A model generated the notes under the pieces. The model searched no databases. It saw nothing but the letters and a program-made list of their open reading frames with translations, and was not told the origin of the DNA. From Bacillota bacterium (GTDB taxonomy: Bacteria; Bacillota; Clostridia; Acetivibrionales; DTU013), in contig JAEYOM010000172.1 in assembly GCA_023411715.1 (NCBI GenBank), positions 1 through 5,072 on the forward strand: a DNA stretch of 5,072 bases, given 5' to 3'. This document shows positions 5,054 through 5,072 of this stretch, one piece after another. The translations under genes were made by a program, and so were the position numbers. How positions within the stretch are numbered: position 1 is the stretch's first letter; each line of letters opens with the position of its first letter.

Positions 5054-5072
5054 GCTGCAGTCGCGATGCCGA
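5054..5072 (-). repeat. Dispersed repeat copy C, part upstream of the intron (5' exon, cut by window edge)
   Basis: Minus-strand TCGGCATCGCGACTGCAGC matches copy A (ATCGGTGCCACGACTGCTGA) and copy B (ATTGGCGTCGCGACTATAGA) in the same order and orientation. This shows that the intron interrupts a third copy, whose other half is at 3520-3582. Only 19 bases are inside the window. Confidence 0.6.

Overview
The window looks like a chromosomal stretch from a member of the Bacillota (low- to mid-GC Gram-positive type). The support is strong AGGGG/GAGG ribosome-binding sites, AT-rich codon use, and protein families common in Paenibacillus- and Clostridium-like genomes. The genus cannot be fixed from the sequence. 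The left 0.7 kb is clearly more GC-rich than most of the rest, so it may belong to a different compositional segment.

Layout: (1) 1-665, plus strand: the C-terminal part of a GH94-type disaccharide phosphorylase that runs off the left edge. (2) 666-886: a convergent intergenic region with a GC-rich, hairpin-forming island. (3) 887-3519, all minus strand: an extended-SDR nucleotide-sugar type reductase/epimerase (887-1738), an inactivated NTF2/SnoaL-like gene (2033-2355), and a xylose-isomerase-like sugar isomerase/epimerase (2630-3400). The two intact genes are each preceded by a short orphan 3' coding tail (1735-1794 and 3433-3519), as if their upstream operon partners had been cut off. (4) Three copies of a roughly 100-bp GC-rich dispersed repeat, all in the same orientation: A about 1821-1918, B about 2391-2489, and C, split between 3520-3582 and 5054-5072. 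(5) 3583-5053, minus strand: a group II intron inserted inside repeat copy C. It has a 5' ribozyme half, domains V and VI, and a badly broken reverse transcriptase/maturase pseudogene. An intact P-loop kinase gene (4115-4618) lies where the N-terminal half of the reverse transcriptase should be.

How the parts relate: the left half is ordinary sugar metabolism (phosphorolysis of a beta-linked disaccharide, a nucleotide-sugar type SDR, a sugar isomerase/epimerase). The rest is an eroding accessory region in which the repeats sit between gene remnants. The most notable object is the intron. Its exon boundaries can be placed by aligning the interrupted repeat copy with the two uninterrupted ones. 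It has lost its own YADD catalytic core, and it carries an unrelated intact kinase ORF in the domain IV position. No tRNA, rRNA, CRISPR array or complete insertion sequence was seen.
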